Translations under genes and position numbers: made by a program
Source: Gnetum montanum
Lineage: Eukaryota; Streptophyta; Gnetopsida; Gnetales; Gnetaceae
Direction of reading: 5' to 3'
Length of the DNA: 64,000 nucleotides
NCBI GenBank assembly: GCA_015680685.1
Contig: MNCI01000970.1
Location: 338,979 to 402,978 of the forward strand
Part shown: piece by piece, positions 43,421 through 55,791 of the stretch
Layout: each line of letters starts with the position of its first letter
Position numbering within the stretch: position 1 is the stretch's first letter
Notes under the pieces: model-generated
Seen by the model: the letters and a program-made list of their open reading frames with translations, nothing else
Told to the model about the DNA's origin: nothing
Database searches by the model: none

Positions 43421-45540
43421 ATTATCACAAATCTAGGAGATGCCAGAGTACTCCTAGCACAATGCTGACAACACCTTGATGTTGGGCCATTGCATAAACA
43501 CTCTATTCCAAAACCTAACAGTGTAAGTATGATTTTAAACTGGTATGTTTTATCTATTTTTGGTTTTAGTGTTATTTTTTCTAATGGTTTTGTGCTTTGG
43601 TTTTTATAGGTATAAGGTGTGCCATGGAGGATTGGTGAGAAATAACCAAACCTTGTTTATGGCTTGTACAACTTTGGAGGAGTTTAGACAAGGTGAGATC
43701 ATTAGAGTGCAAGTGCTTGACCAACTTGATGATGAGTTTGGTAGGTACCTCATGCAGCACTTCTGCCTATACCAAGCATGTATAGCTACTAATCATGCAC
43801 ATGCATGGTGGGCTCATTGAGACCTAGAAGCATGTATGCTACTTCTGCCTAATGCTTCAGCTTGCCAAAGCTTGTTTTGTGCAAGTTCTTAAAGTGTGGT
43901 TAATGGTTTTTAGTTTTTGTGTTATAGTTCTTTTTGATTTTTTAAAGTTTTAAAGTTTTTAGTTTTTTGAGTTTAAATTTTTGGTTTTATGTTTTTTATT
44001 GATTTTTTGTAAGGATAATTGGTCAACTATGTTGTGTCATAGATTTTATGTGTTAGTCTTCAATTACCATGACTATTTTAGGCCATTTTGAGGAGAAAAT
44101 TCAACTCAAATGGGGTAATGTAGAGTTATCATAGGAATGATTGGCAAAATGAGCTCTTGAGGATGTCCAACAGAGGCTTATTGATGTATGTTTATTTGAC
44201 CTTTTCATGTTGCCTAGCCCATCGATGTTACTTGCAAAGATGTTGAATGTGATTACCTCTTTTGATCATCAAATTTATCACTTGCATTCATGGTTTTCCT
44301 ATGGTGTAAAGGTATTTGTTAAAGAAGGGATGGATATCGATCATAGAGAGAAAATGGGGGCTTGGCTTAACTGTCCTCTTGGTGCTACATTGTATTTTAG
44401 CAAGTGTAAAGTTGAGGAAGCTAATGAGACATATCCACTTTTCTGCTGTAGAGATTTTCCCATATTACTATTGCAAAAGAAAATCATAGGGGTTTAACAG
44501 GCTTGGACAATAAAAAAGGTGTTAACTGATGGCACAAGGTTTAAATGGGCTACTTTTTTAGTCAATGGGCTATGGGATGAAGTTTGAAAACTCAGTAATA
44601 ACTTGACTTCATATATGACATGCATTTCATGTTTTTCTATACATACCTTAGAAGGTTCATAGAGTTCTTGGTGATTAGGAAGAATGACAAGTGGGTAACA
44701 CATGATGCTTTCCAACTTTCCAAGCCTTGGTCAAGACACATCATAGAGATGATGTATTGTGAAGATCCACTTGTGGAGAACATGAGTGAATCATTGTCTA
44801 TTATCACTAAGAATTTTAGTGGTATGGGTGATTGTTCCCCTAATAGCATGGGATGGAGCCCTAGGTTGCATGTGGTAATGCAAAGAAAGCAAAAAGGGTA
44901 CACATAGAAGTAGATGACATTGCTAGGGAAAAGATGAAGAGGCCACAAGCTAAATAAAATGCTCTTGTTGTTAAACCAGCCAGCACGTAAGAAGTTGGCC
45001 ATCAGACTTAACTAAGTCAATGGATCTATTGAAGGTATATATATTTTTATATTTTTACATTTTCAATTTTGCATTCTTTTTCTTATTATGTTTTTTAGTT
45101 ATATTTTTTTTTGTTAAAACATGTTTACTAATTTGTTTCATTTTTGTTGGATTTAGTTTGTTGTAGGGAAGAAATAGGAGCTAGTTGTCCAAACTATCAC
45201 AAAGGAGGAACAATAATGCAAGGAAGAAGAGGAAAGGACATCTAGAGAATCTCTAGATGCTATGTATTTGATCTTTGATTATTTGCCTCAAGAAGGTAAT
45301 CATTTGATGGATGTGCCTCATGATTTTCTTGGTAAACTTCAATGTTGTGTATGTTTATGTTTTTACTTTTGGACACTTTTGTTGTAGAGTGTATTTGATG
45401 GTTATGGTCATTGCAATGCATGAGCCTCTTCTAGAAGCATCAACATCTACATTCTATCCCTTGCTTTGGGTGGAGGCACTAGACAAGATAGAGTTCATGT
45501 AGGGAATGGTAGATTACATTGTTGACAGATTGTAATAGAT
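43421..45540 (+). pseudogene. Unrecognised coding remnants, + strand
   Basis: Several open stretches on one strand have protein-like composition: 43545-43820 (with NNQTLFMACTTLEEFRQGE), 44207-44497 (with REKMGAWLNCPLGATLYF), 44620-44907 (with WVTHDAFQLSKPWSRHI), and a short stretch near 45245-45500. T-rich, intron-like segments lie between them (43880-44030, 45020-45160, 45560-45700). They might be exons of a decayed gene or an ORF of an unidentified transposon. I do not recognise a family. Confidence 0.3.
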
Positions 45541-46129
45541 AGTTCCTGAAGTTGGTAAGTTCATTGTTTTTTTTTTCATTATTTTAATTTTTAAATATTT
45601 ATGTGTTTTTATGTTTTTAGACTACATAGTTTCATGATTTTTAAGTGTTTTTAATTTTTTTGTTATATCTTTATTTTTTACTATTTTTATGTGTTTTTGG
45701 CTATGAAAATGTCCAAAGTTAGATGGGATTTTACACTACTTCTGTGGAGCCTAGGCACTCACACATTTACAACATGACTAGGAAAAATCCACAATTCTAA
45801 ATCAAAGTCCCAAGAACTCAAATGTTGTAAAAATTTACCAAAAAGAAATTTGAAATTGTGCATTCCAAAAAGAAATTAATCAATGTAGGCCCCCAGGGCT
45901 AGAAAAAAAATATGAATTTTTTTTTTAAAATTATTTGGAACCATAGATGAAGTAAACATTACCAAAACAACCTAGATTAACCATCAGTGTTGCACTAGGA
46001 AAAACCCTGAATTTGCCAAAAGTTTACAAAGATAACCCTAGTTTATAGTCAACTGACTATAGAAAAAAATCATACAAAATTTTAAAAAATGCAAACATGG
46101 CTGAAAACCCCTTGACATTGCATCTACCC
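45541..46129. other. No supported gene
   Basis: T-rich then A-rich low-complexity sequence with nothing recognisable. Confidence 0.5.
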
Positions 46130-49100
46130 TTCCTAGAGATTGAGGACACTAATCATATGTGGCCAAAATCTTGCCAATGCTACTGGTCTAGCGTAGAAAA
46201 AATTGCAAACCTCAGAAAACAAGCCTATAGCCAAATTTGAATTTTTTTTAAAAAAATCCAAATTCACTTCTGTGATAGCATAAAATCCCTAAAAAATCAT
46301 CCTATGCAATCGAAATTTGAAAATCTTGTCACAGATGGGCTAGAAAAAACTCAAAACATTGCCTATCTAAGCTAGGGAAATAAGAAAAATGTAGAAAAAA
46401 ATTGGTACTTAGGAGACAAAGATCCTTCTTCCATAGATAGATTTGGAAGCCTTGAAACAATCCTTATAGTCTCCTCTACCTCCTCTAGCCCTAGATTTTG
46501 GCTTGTTGATCCATTTTTTCTTCACCATGGCTACCAAATTTTGGAAATTTTATCCTTGGCTACTACAATGAGATGCTTAAAATTCCTGAGTTTGCTCCAA
46601 CATGCTAAGCATAGGAGGTAGAAAAGGCCCAATTAGTTTGTGTACATTGTGAAAATGAGTTTATAATTCCAAGTCTAGCTCTCTCATGCTAGACAAGGGA
46701 AATTAAAAGTGTAATTAGCTTCCAATGCTGGGCTTTGGTGGTAAAATATCCTTTCTAGCCCCCATACATTGTGTATATTTTTTTACATACACTATGAATT
46801 ATCCTTGACATGCTGTGGATGGGAAATTAAAAATGAAATTACATCCATATGCTAATTTTTGATGGAAAATTTGATTTTTCTAGTCCACACGCTATAAACA
46901 TGGTTAATTTTGGTGATGTGTGGGCTCCATAGACATGGGAAAAATACCTAGGGTTTTACATACTAGCTCATATGTTGGGGGAGGGAAAATAGAGAATGAA
47001 ATTAAGTTCATACACTATGTTTTGATGAAGATTTCTGGTTTCCTATTCCCACATGGTATCAATGTAGTTAATTTTGGTCATAGGTGGGTCGCATAGATCA
47101 TGTGAAAAATTACTAAGGGCTTCACATGCTGGGGATGAGAAATTAGCTATGGAATTAATTTCATATGCTAGCATGTCTTGGTAAATTAATTTTTCTTGTT
47201 CCATACATTACCCATAAAACTTCCATATGCTATGTAGTGGGCCCCATAGATCCTAAGAAAGATCGCCAAGGGTTTCATATGTTGTCAATGTGAAATTGAT
47301 TGGGAAATTATGTTATACACTGGTCATATGCTACTCCAGCTTATTTGGTAGCTTGTGAACTTGTGCATACATTGCTCATATGCTGCACAAGTGTATGGGG
47401 TAGCTTATGTGACATAAACAAGTTATCGACTTGGTCAATATTGCCCATGCATTGCCCAAGATGGTCAAACACACTATGAACATATTCCAAGATGTTCATA
47501 AGCTACCAACCCAAGTCCCACATGCAGAGGATCTACCCCATGCTACGCTACGCTATGCAGCGTAACAGGGTGTTATGCTACGCTATGCTATGCAGCGTAA
47601 CACCCTAGGCTATCCATAAGCTATTGATCTAGGTCTCAAATGTTGTGGAGCTAATTTAGGATGCTAACACACTATCACATTGGCTAATACACATTGGGAA
47701 TGGGAATATTTAAACTTTTGTAGCTTATTTGACCTAAAAACTCATTATTTTACTCATTTATAACATGTTTTGATTGAATTCTAGCTTACTTTGATCATAT
47801 AATGATCCAAAAAATAAATAATATTATTTATTACATTATTTTTGCATTATTTAGCATTGTTTGATCTCATTTTACCTCATTTTGACATCATTCGATCCTT
47901 ATTTTACCTTGTTTTATCTAGTTTTCCCTTGTTGTAACCATGATTTACCTTATTTTACTTTGTTTGAACCTTTTTTTTGCTTTATTATGCTCTATTATTA
48001 CATTATTTTGTATTATTTTAACTTTCTTTAACAAAGTATATCATGCACATGCCACTTGATGTGCTTATGTTGAAATGTAGGATTGAGCTAGGAAGATGAG
48101 GAGGCAATTCAACTAGCCTTTAACCCTAAGTGGACCCTTTTGGTGATGTTGTTTGACCAAATTGATCTTGAATTCCTAAACCTTAAGCTTGAAAGCCTTT
48201 TGACCATGTAGCCTTAATGCCCTAGAGTGGCTTGGCTGCTCTTACTCTTAAGGCTAGAACCATCACAATGGATTCCTTGGTCAAATTCCCCATTTCAATC
48301 CATAATGGTGAGGAAGAAATCCTGAAACTAAGCTTTTCACTAGAATCTTAGTTTGCATAGGCATGATCAAATCCTTACAAGGAAAAGTCTTCACATGGTC
48401 CTTATTACATCTAATGTTGATATGTTTATTTATAGTGTTATTGGCCTATATTTGTAGATTTGAACAAGCATGTGACATTGATTGATCCTAGTATTCTGCA
48501 ACAAGCAAACCTACATGATCTTCTATCTTTTTGGCATCTCAAATCACTACAAACTTTGTATAACTTTGCAAAGTAAGAATACAATGTTCTCAAGTTTTTC
48601 CAATTGTATCTCATGGTGGCCCATGTTTGCTTGTTATTACATGTAACCTTATTGTAATATCTAGTTTCTTTGACTTGTTTCTTTTTTTCTCCAAGTTGTG
48701 TTTGTAGGATGACCCTGAAGTCATTATAAAGGTGTGACTCATTATAGCAGTGAGTTACTATGTGAGCTTGATACACAAGATTTGACTAGCTTGTTTAATC
48801 ATGTTGATAGTGCTTACCTAATATCATTTCCATTACCCCTTCTAAGCCATAACCTTGTAACTAAACTTGAACCCTCCTTACCTTACTAACAATGGATGGA
48901 AACCTATGTTTGACATTCATGTACCATGGCCATGTGACATCTTTTACAACATTCTCAATCAATCAAGTTTGCTGAATTTTGAACACTTATCATTCAACCA
49001 AGAAATAAAAGTTTGGCTTTGGCAATGAAACCCAAGGAAGGTTTCACTTCCACAAAAATAAAAAAATAAGAAAAAAGGGGGAGAATGCCAAGAAATCCAA

Positions 49101-50250
49101 GAGGCCAATGTAGCTTAGAGTTAAATAAATGGCTCAGAAAATAAAAAAAAATGAAAAAAATGAATGGGCCAAATGGCTAAAATAGGCTAATACCAAAAGA
49201 CCAATTTCTCCAAATCTAGGCACATGTAACCAGTTAAATCAAGCATGAAGCATAAAGACCTTGTTAGCCATTTAGCAAATCACTATGCTATGACCATGAT
49301 GTCAAAACATTTGAAATTATTTGTTAGCCTATTTGGCCATTCTCTCATAGCCAATGTAGTTATTACCTCACTCCTCATTCTTATCTTCACGTGTTGACCT
49401 TATTTCACCATCATGAGCACTCATTGACATGATTCAGCAACTACAGAATCAAGTGTGAAGAGGGAGCATTGGTGATGAATCCAAGATAATGTTTCAAATT
49501 CTTTGTTGTCTTTTGGATCAATCTTCAAAAAATCAACAAAGAGGGGCCATTGAAACATCTTAAGGAAAATTCATGTTGCAAATAGAGAAGCCTAGTAAGC
49601 TAGATTTTTAATTCTAATTTTGATTAGATTCAAGAGCAAGAACAATTACCTTGTTTTTCCTTAAAAAAATGTTAATTTATGATATTATTTCAGCAAAATT
49701 CTAGACCCTTTTTAGCATGTAAAATGAAATTCATGACTAACACATTGTGAATTTCATTATGCTAGCATATTTAAGCTAAAATGTTAAAAACACTGCCAAT
49801 TATAGCACAAAAGGTCAAAATCGCTAGTGACCCATTCACTATAGTTTTGGACCATGAGAATGGTCCAAAAGTGCTATGTAATGGCCTAAGACACATGCCA
49901 GAACATAATTGACATAAAAATAGCAAATTAGAGGCATATTTAAGCTAGATTTAATACCATTTTTTGGATCTTTGGGAGGTAATGTTTTGGTAGATCTTTT
50001 GCCATAATAGGCTTTTTGGCAGATCTTTTCAACACATAGAGAAGAAACTTTCTTGGAAAAAAGATAGACCTTTTGTTAGAAAATTAGCATTGAAATTATT
50101 GTAGATTTTGCAAGCTTCCCAGTGTTGATTTTTGAGAACAAAGTGAGCCTATAGTAGCATTTTTTATGGAGTGAAAATTCAAATGTAGAACACACCCTGC
50201 CTCTTGTACTAGATCTTAAAAGATATTTTCTATTCTTAGATTGTGAAATC
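46130..50250 (+). mobile_element. Y: pol-deleted relative of X, + strand
   Basis: Y is inverted relative to X and colinear with it in element order: leader-like part (~46130-47830), a short minisatellite remnant (~47840-47990), the conserved coding block (48140-48355), then directly the 3' region (~48450-50250). RT, both RNase H domains and integrase (about 3 kb in X) are missing. Matches were seen at seven spaced points. Limits are estimates because no LTR pair was found. Confidence 0.6.
47567..47606. repeat. Hairpin-forming inverted repeat with TACGCT repeats
   Basis: Arms AGGGTGTTATGCT (47567-47579) and AGCGTAACACCCT (47594-47606) pair with one mismatch around a 14-base loop. A second copy of the TGCTACGCTA...GCAGCGTAACA block lies just upstream (47540-47566), so the unit is tandemly doubled and could form alternative hairpins. 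Confidence 0.75.
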
Positions 50251-50774
50251 CTTGATCTGTACTCTCTAAACTTATTTTACAATGATTTTTTTACAACACT
50301 TAATATAAAGTTTGCAGTTGTTATTTTGGCTACATTATTTCCCTCTCTCTCCATTCTCAGTTTAGCATTGAATCATTGTTCCATAGATTACAACTCATTT
50401 TTCATTTACTACATTTGGTAATATATTTTCTAAGTCCTTAGGTGATGGAAAACATCACATGAGATGCCTTAGATCCTTTTGAGGCATGTGAATTCTAGGT
50501 TTAAAACTGGATACATGGATTCTTTTGATTTTCTAGCATTGGTTTTTTTTCATTGTTACAACTCGGTCCAACATCTACATGCTTATCACATCGATGTCCA
50601 TGCCTACAACCTATCATTACTAAATAAAATAATAAGCCATTTGGAATTCCATCAACCTATTGTTATAATACCAACATGAAAGACTCTCATGTCTAACCCT
50701 AGACAAAAGAGCATTACATCAAGTCAAACCCTTAATATCTTAGGTCATGACAAGAGAAAGTCTAAGAAGTCATG
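50251..50774. other. No supported gene between Y and the solo LTR
   Basis: The 66-codon + frame at 50479-50679 has no recognisable motif. Nothing else seen. Confidence 0.4.
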
Positions 50775-50779
50775 CTAGC
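50775..50779. repeat. Left target-site duplication of the solo LTR (CTAGC)
   Basis: Identical to 51680-51684. Confidence 0.85.
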
Positions 50780-51679
50780 TGATGAGTCATGAATTTGTTG
50801 ATAGCCATGATATCGCACCCATGATATCGCACCCACGATAATGCACCCATGATATCGCACTTGTGATATCGCATCCATGATCTCATTGTCGATGTGATAT
50901 TGTAGCCTAGCTACGATATTGCATACATGATATTGCAGCCTGTCTACTCATCTATAAATAAGAGGTAGGCAGATCCGATAGGCAGTTGTTAGTCGGTTTT
51001 AGTTTAAGAATTTTGATTTCTTTCTCTCCCTTTTCCTCCCAGTGTATGCCCACAATGTGGTGATTGTAATTGTATGACATCCTTTATTCGAGTGTGACGT
51101 ACTTGGACACATACATGACCGGAAATAGAGATCAAGATTAATTCATTGTAGCATTCACTTAGTTTAATTGTTATTGTTATTTATTTATTGCTTTCCTAGT
51201 TAATCTCTCTCACCATTAAAATCATGTTAAAACATGGAATGAGTATGACTTGATTACGAGCATTTAAGTGTGACTACTTGATATCCTAGTAACGTATCTA
51301 GGAGTGCTTAAGTAACATGCGCTTGGTAATCCCAGTGGTAGCTGTGCACGAAGTCCAAGATGTGTACGGATAAACAAGGAATGGATGCTCATCGCACTTA
51401 GGCTAGTTTAGATTCTCTCACCCTTCTCTCCTAGCTTAGTTAATATTACTTTCCATTGCCTTCAGGAGTAGCATTAGATTAGAAATCCATCATACACCTC
51501 ACTCTGGACTAAACCATACGTGACAAAGCTAATACTAGTCCAGGTGGTAAGATAGCGAACTACAACCTAAGGCTAATTGTCTAGATGCCACAACTAGTCC
51601 ATCTGCGGACTTCGACCGGATTGCGCGTGTAACGCTTCTATTCGTATGATTGAGTGTAGGGGTACCTCACCACTCATCA
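50780..51679 (+). mobile_element. Solo LTR of the Athila-like family
   Basis: A 900-bp unit starts TGATGAGTCATG and ends CACTCATCA, like the LTRs of A1, M2 and P2. It contains a tandem ATGATATCGCACCC-type cluster (~50811-50940) upstream of a TATA box (TATAAATA, 50953-50960), the CTTGGTAATCCCAGT word and the GTAGGGGTACCTCACC end. No primer site follows (ACTAGCAAAG instead) and no polypurine tract precedes it. Perfect CTAGC duplications flank it, so a complete element was reduced to one LTR by recombination between its two LTRs. Confidence 0.9.
50811..50945 (+). promoter_or_regulatory. Tandem GATATC-type repeats upstream of the solo LTR TATA box
   Basis: ATGATATCGCACCC and variants (CACGATAATGCACCC, GTGATATCGCATCC) occur in tandem at ~15-16 bp spacing, then looser GATATTGCA copies. 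The position is directly upstream of the TATA box at 50953, where U3 activator sites would act. Confidence 0.6.
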
Positions 51680-51684
51680 CTAGC
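51680..51684. repeat. Right target-site duplication of the solo LTR (CTAGC)
   Basis: Perfect copy of 50775-50779. Confidence 0.85.
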
Positions 51685-54600
51685 AAAGCATAGAAAAAAG
51701 AGTGAAAGAGATAACATGATACCATGACCAAAAGAAACCAAATTAAAATAGCTTCATGTGATGAGATAAATATAAAGTGCTATCTATATAAAATTATGAA
51801 AATTCAAAATTCATGAATAAAATATCAAATGTTAACAATAAGTATAACAATAGAAACAGAAATACATAATATGCTCAAGATGAATATCCATCTTTATCAT
51901 AATGAATATACATAGAATAAGCCTAAGATAATGCTAAAAAATGTAAATGTGCCAATACAACTATAAATCAACATTTTGCATTTCATGGTCATCTTGTTTC
52001 TACTAGCCCTAATGATTTGAATATAAGATTTGGGTTTAGTATTAATTAAGTACTTTTAGCACCTTCTCTGGATCATTTGAGGATAAGCATTCATGGATGA
52101 GGGCTAGGCAAGGATACTTCAAGCTACAAGCACACATTTGTACACATAATATACATTACACAATGTAATGGAACATGAACATCATTAGTCCAGATCCATA
52201 ATAAATAACCATACTCTTTATCCCATCAACTAGACATTCACATGAATCAATGCTCTAGCGTACTACACATAGTATAGCATATGAAATTTTTGACACATAC
52301 TTGACCAGATTTAGCATTAGTCCATCATTTTTATCATTGCTAATTATAATTATATCACTACCATTTAACAAATATCATGCATATGAATTTTTTTTCAATC
52401 TAAACTGTCCCTAGTGGAAGATAGTCATAATTTGCTCACAACTATAAATGTTAGAGTATTCTAACAAAACCTTTAATGTTAAGGAATTATTAAAATGCTA
52501 GTAGAGTACTGAATATTCCCACTTTTCTATAGGGTGAGCCCTATAGCAAGAGCCTCATAAATGCATCTCAATGTTAGGATAGGTCCACATCATCCACAAT
52601 GCTGATCATCAACTGCTCATACATCTTAACACTAGCTCCTATCGAACATGCTTTTACATAGTCATAGAGACATATGATTACCATTAATGGTGAAGAATCG
52701 ATCATAAAAGTATTCTCACATGATAAAAATTGCTATGGCTCTCAAAAAAACATGTCAAATATTCAACCTACACCTAATACTACACAAAATGCCTCTAATA
52801 AAATTTGAGACCTAGAACTCATCTACTATGGCTTAGTTGACATAAAGAACATAGAAACAAAAAAATTGGTAGACCATGCCCTTATCACTACCTATGGTTA
52901 TACTCAATTTATCATCAACATCTAAAAGATTCTAAAATGGTAAACTAACCTTAACCATGACCTGACCACAACTTGTTGCAAACTTGTGGCTACGTAGATA
53001 TGCTTTATTATCAAAAATAGAGACTTTTCTTCACATTATTAGACATTTTAGTCAATAAAAACCTAATCATGATCTCATCATAAGCTATTATTAGTGGAAA
53101 TAGTTAGAGAATAGGACTCATGATGAGCTCATGCTGATGACGCAAATGTCAATTTTGTTAAAAATCAACACCAAACAATACATAGATGATTCAAGATCAT
53201 TAAATGATCATATCAATAGGTACATGACATAAAAAATGACCAACCACACATTACTGAACAATAAGGAAAATGTTCAAAATTCAAAAAAGTAAGAAATTAA
53301 AATGTGAACTCTTAACTGACCATTCTCATGGAAAATTTAAAATTTTAGCAAATGTATAAAAGCTGTTAAGAATACTATCAAGACAAGAATAGTGCCATCA
53401 AATAACAAGTGAAACATGCAATACCTATATCTAAAATATGAGAATTATGTAATCAAAATAAAACCTGCATGAGTAAGAAATCATCGTAGTTCATAAATTC
53501 CTATCTATACAAAGCAAGATCCATTCACAAAATAATAAATGCACATAACAAATTTTTTTAATAAAATCCAGAAACCCATTAGTATTGCATGAAATCTACT
53601 AAACCATAAAATACAAGAGAAAATGCCAAGAATTCTCATTTGAAAATAGTGCATAAAAACCAAAAATATGAGCACATAAACAACCATGCATGTACTAGCA
53701 TATATGAGCATTGTAGTACACGATTCATGAGCCTATAAGTAGAAGTCCATTACCATAAGACTTCAATTCAACAAAGCTTCTACTTCTAGCTAATAAATGC
53801 AAGAAGTACCTAATAAAATGGATATGTGAAGTTTTTATGACAATGAAATGAATATGTAGGATTTTTATGAAAGAATTATATTATTTCTAACCTAAGCAAA
53901 ACTACCAATTTGTAAAAGAAATCCAAGAAAAGCTAATCTAAGCTTCACTTCACTTGTAAGAAATTCTTCTAATCAAATCTACTATATGAAACATACCAAA
54001 AAAATGTGCACTTCTACACATAAATTTAAACTAATAAAATATCATTTACTAAAATCAATTTATATAAAAGTTATAATCCACTCTTTCACATAATTAGGCT
54101 AATAAAATATTAAAAAGTACAATTAATATAATAATTCACACAAAGAACATAGGAACATACACATGAAGCTATCACTACTAAAGATACCTATGGAACACCA
54201 ACTTGGCATAAAAAATTAACAAGCTCATCTAACTAGGTCAGTACAAAATCCATGCATCAAATAATTGTCATATAATAAGCATAAGTAAAAATTAACTAAA
54301 TCATAAATACACTACCATAATATATAGTATGATGTCATACATTACACATATAAGATCTATAATTTAAAAGCATAAAGGAAATATCACTTTAACATAGAAA
54401 AAGTTACTAACAATAGTATTTCAAAATATAAGGTATTACAAATAAGATTTCTACTTAGGAAGATAATTATCATGGTATGTCTTGAGTTTTTGAATCTTCC
54501 TTCTTCACCTCTTGTTGTCAACTCTTTATTCTAGTCTTTGTTTCTTGTTTCATATTTTGGTTTTTATGACAACTTTTTACTCTACACAAACATGCACCCT

Positions 54601-54911
54601 TAATAATTTAATGGTAGTTGACAAAAATAAATATAGCATTTTTTGTTACTAAACAATTAAATTTAAAATATCTAGAGCTTTTGTTAATGCCAAGTAGCTT
54701 ACGAATTAACTTCTTAAATACGAATTTTTTTCCATACACCTTTTGCAATAAAAATTACTTTATCTTTTTATTATTTGTTCAGAAAGTTCATAATTCTAAT
54801 TGTTTTTTTAATTGATATATAGGTGCAACCCAAAATATTCTAATACTCAAACACATGACTAAAATATAGCATATACTGATGATGCATTGAAACATAAAAA
54901 ACATCATAAAC
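51685..54911. other. AT-rich intergenic DNA without a recognised gene
   Basis: About 3.2 kb of A-rich sequence. Open frames are short and motif-free. The segment near 52510-52590 (GAGCCTCATAAATGCATC) resembles 17030-17060, so part of it may be an old dispersed repeat. Confidence 0.5.
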
Positions 54912-54916
54912 TCCAT
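54912..54916. repeat. Left target-site duplication of M2 (TCCAT)
   Basis: Identical to 62282-62286. Confidence 0.85.
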
Positions 54917-55783
54917 TGATGAGTGGAAAGGTACCCCTACACTCAACCATACAAATACGAGCGTGTACACGCGATCCGGTTGAACTCCGTAGACTAAATG
55001 CCTTAACGCCACAAGGAACGCTTGGAGTTAATCGTTCGTTGTCTTCCAAGGCTTGCTTGTATGTGTCACGGTGTATGGTTAAGCAAGTCTGAGGTATATG
55101 ATTTTTTTGGTGTTTTTTCAGTTTATCTCCTAAGCTATGAGGGAAAGGGTTGAGAAACTAACTAACTCTAACTAATGTCCTAAGTCTAAATTAACTAGCG
55201 TCAGCATCCGTTCCCACTTACCGGACACACCCTAAACTATGCAACTGTGGCTACCAAACGCTAATCGTTACTGGGATCACCACACGTAACGCAAGTGCTC
55301 GAAGTGGTCGTACTGAGACACTGATTTACCCTAACTGTGATAAGTAGCCGATTCCTTGGCTAGCCGTACACACCCGTGGGTGCTCGTAACTAAGTCGTAC
55401 TTATCACACGTTCTAGCCTAGCAATGAGTAGCNNNNNNNNNNNNNNNNNNNNNNNNNNNNNNNNNNNNNNNNNNNNNNNNNNNNNNNNNNNNNNNNNNNN
55501 NNNNNNNNNNNNNNNNNNNNNNNNNNNNNNNNNNNNNNNNNNNNNNNNNNNNNNNNNNNNNNNNNNNNNNNNNNNNNNNNNNNNNNNNNNNNNNNNNNNN
55601 NNNNNNNNNNNNNNNNNNNNNNNNNNNNNNNNNNNNNNNNNNNNNNNNNNNNNNNNNNNNNNNNNNNNNNNNNNNNNNNNNNNNNNNNNNNNNNNNNNNN
55701 NNNNNNNNNNNNNNNNNNNNNNNNNNNNNNNNNNNNNNNNNNNNNNNNNNNNNNNNNNNNNNNNNNNNNNNNNNNTCTCATCA
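54917..55783 (-). repeat. 3' LTR of M2, interrupted by an assembly gap
   Basis: The + strand runs from TGATGAGTGG to TCTCATCA. Positions 54917-55432 correspond base for base in length to 61204-61719. The rest is unknown bases except the last eight. Confidence 0.85.
55433..55775. other. Assembly gap (343 N)
   Basis: Unsequenced bases inside the M2 3' LTR. The sister LTR has 554 bases between the same anchors, so the run length is probably nominal. Open frames that cross it are artefacts. Confidence 0.98.
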
Positions 55784-55791
55784 TACCCCCA
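55784..55791 (-). other. Polypurine tract of M2
   Basis: On the minus strand ATGGGGGTA lies directly before the TGATGAGA LTR start. The same arrangement is seen in M1. Confidence 0.65.

Noticed and set aside
48438-48776. 112-codon minus-strand frame in Y
   Set aside because: It lies antisense to the region homologous to the X 3' part, has no motif and is not conserved as a frame in X.
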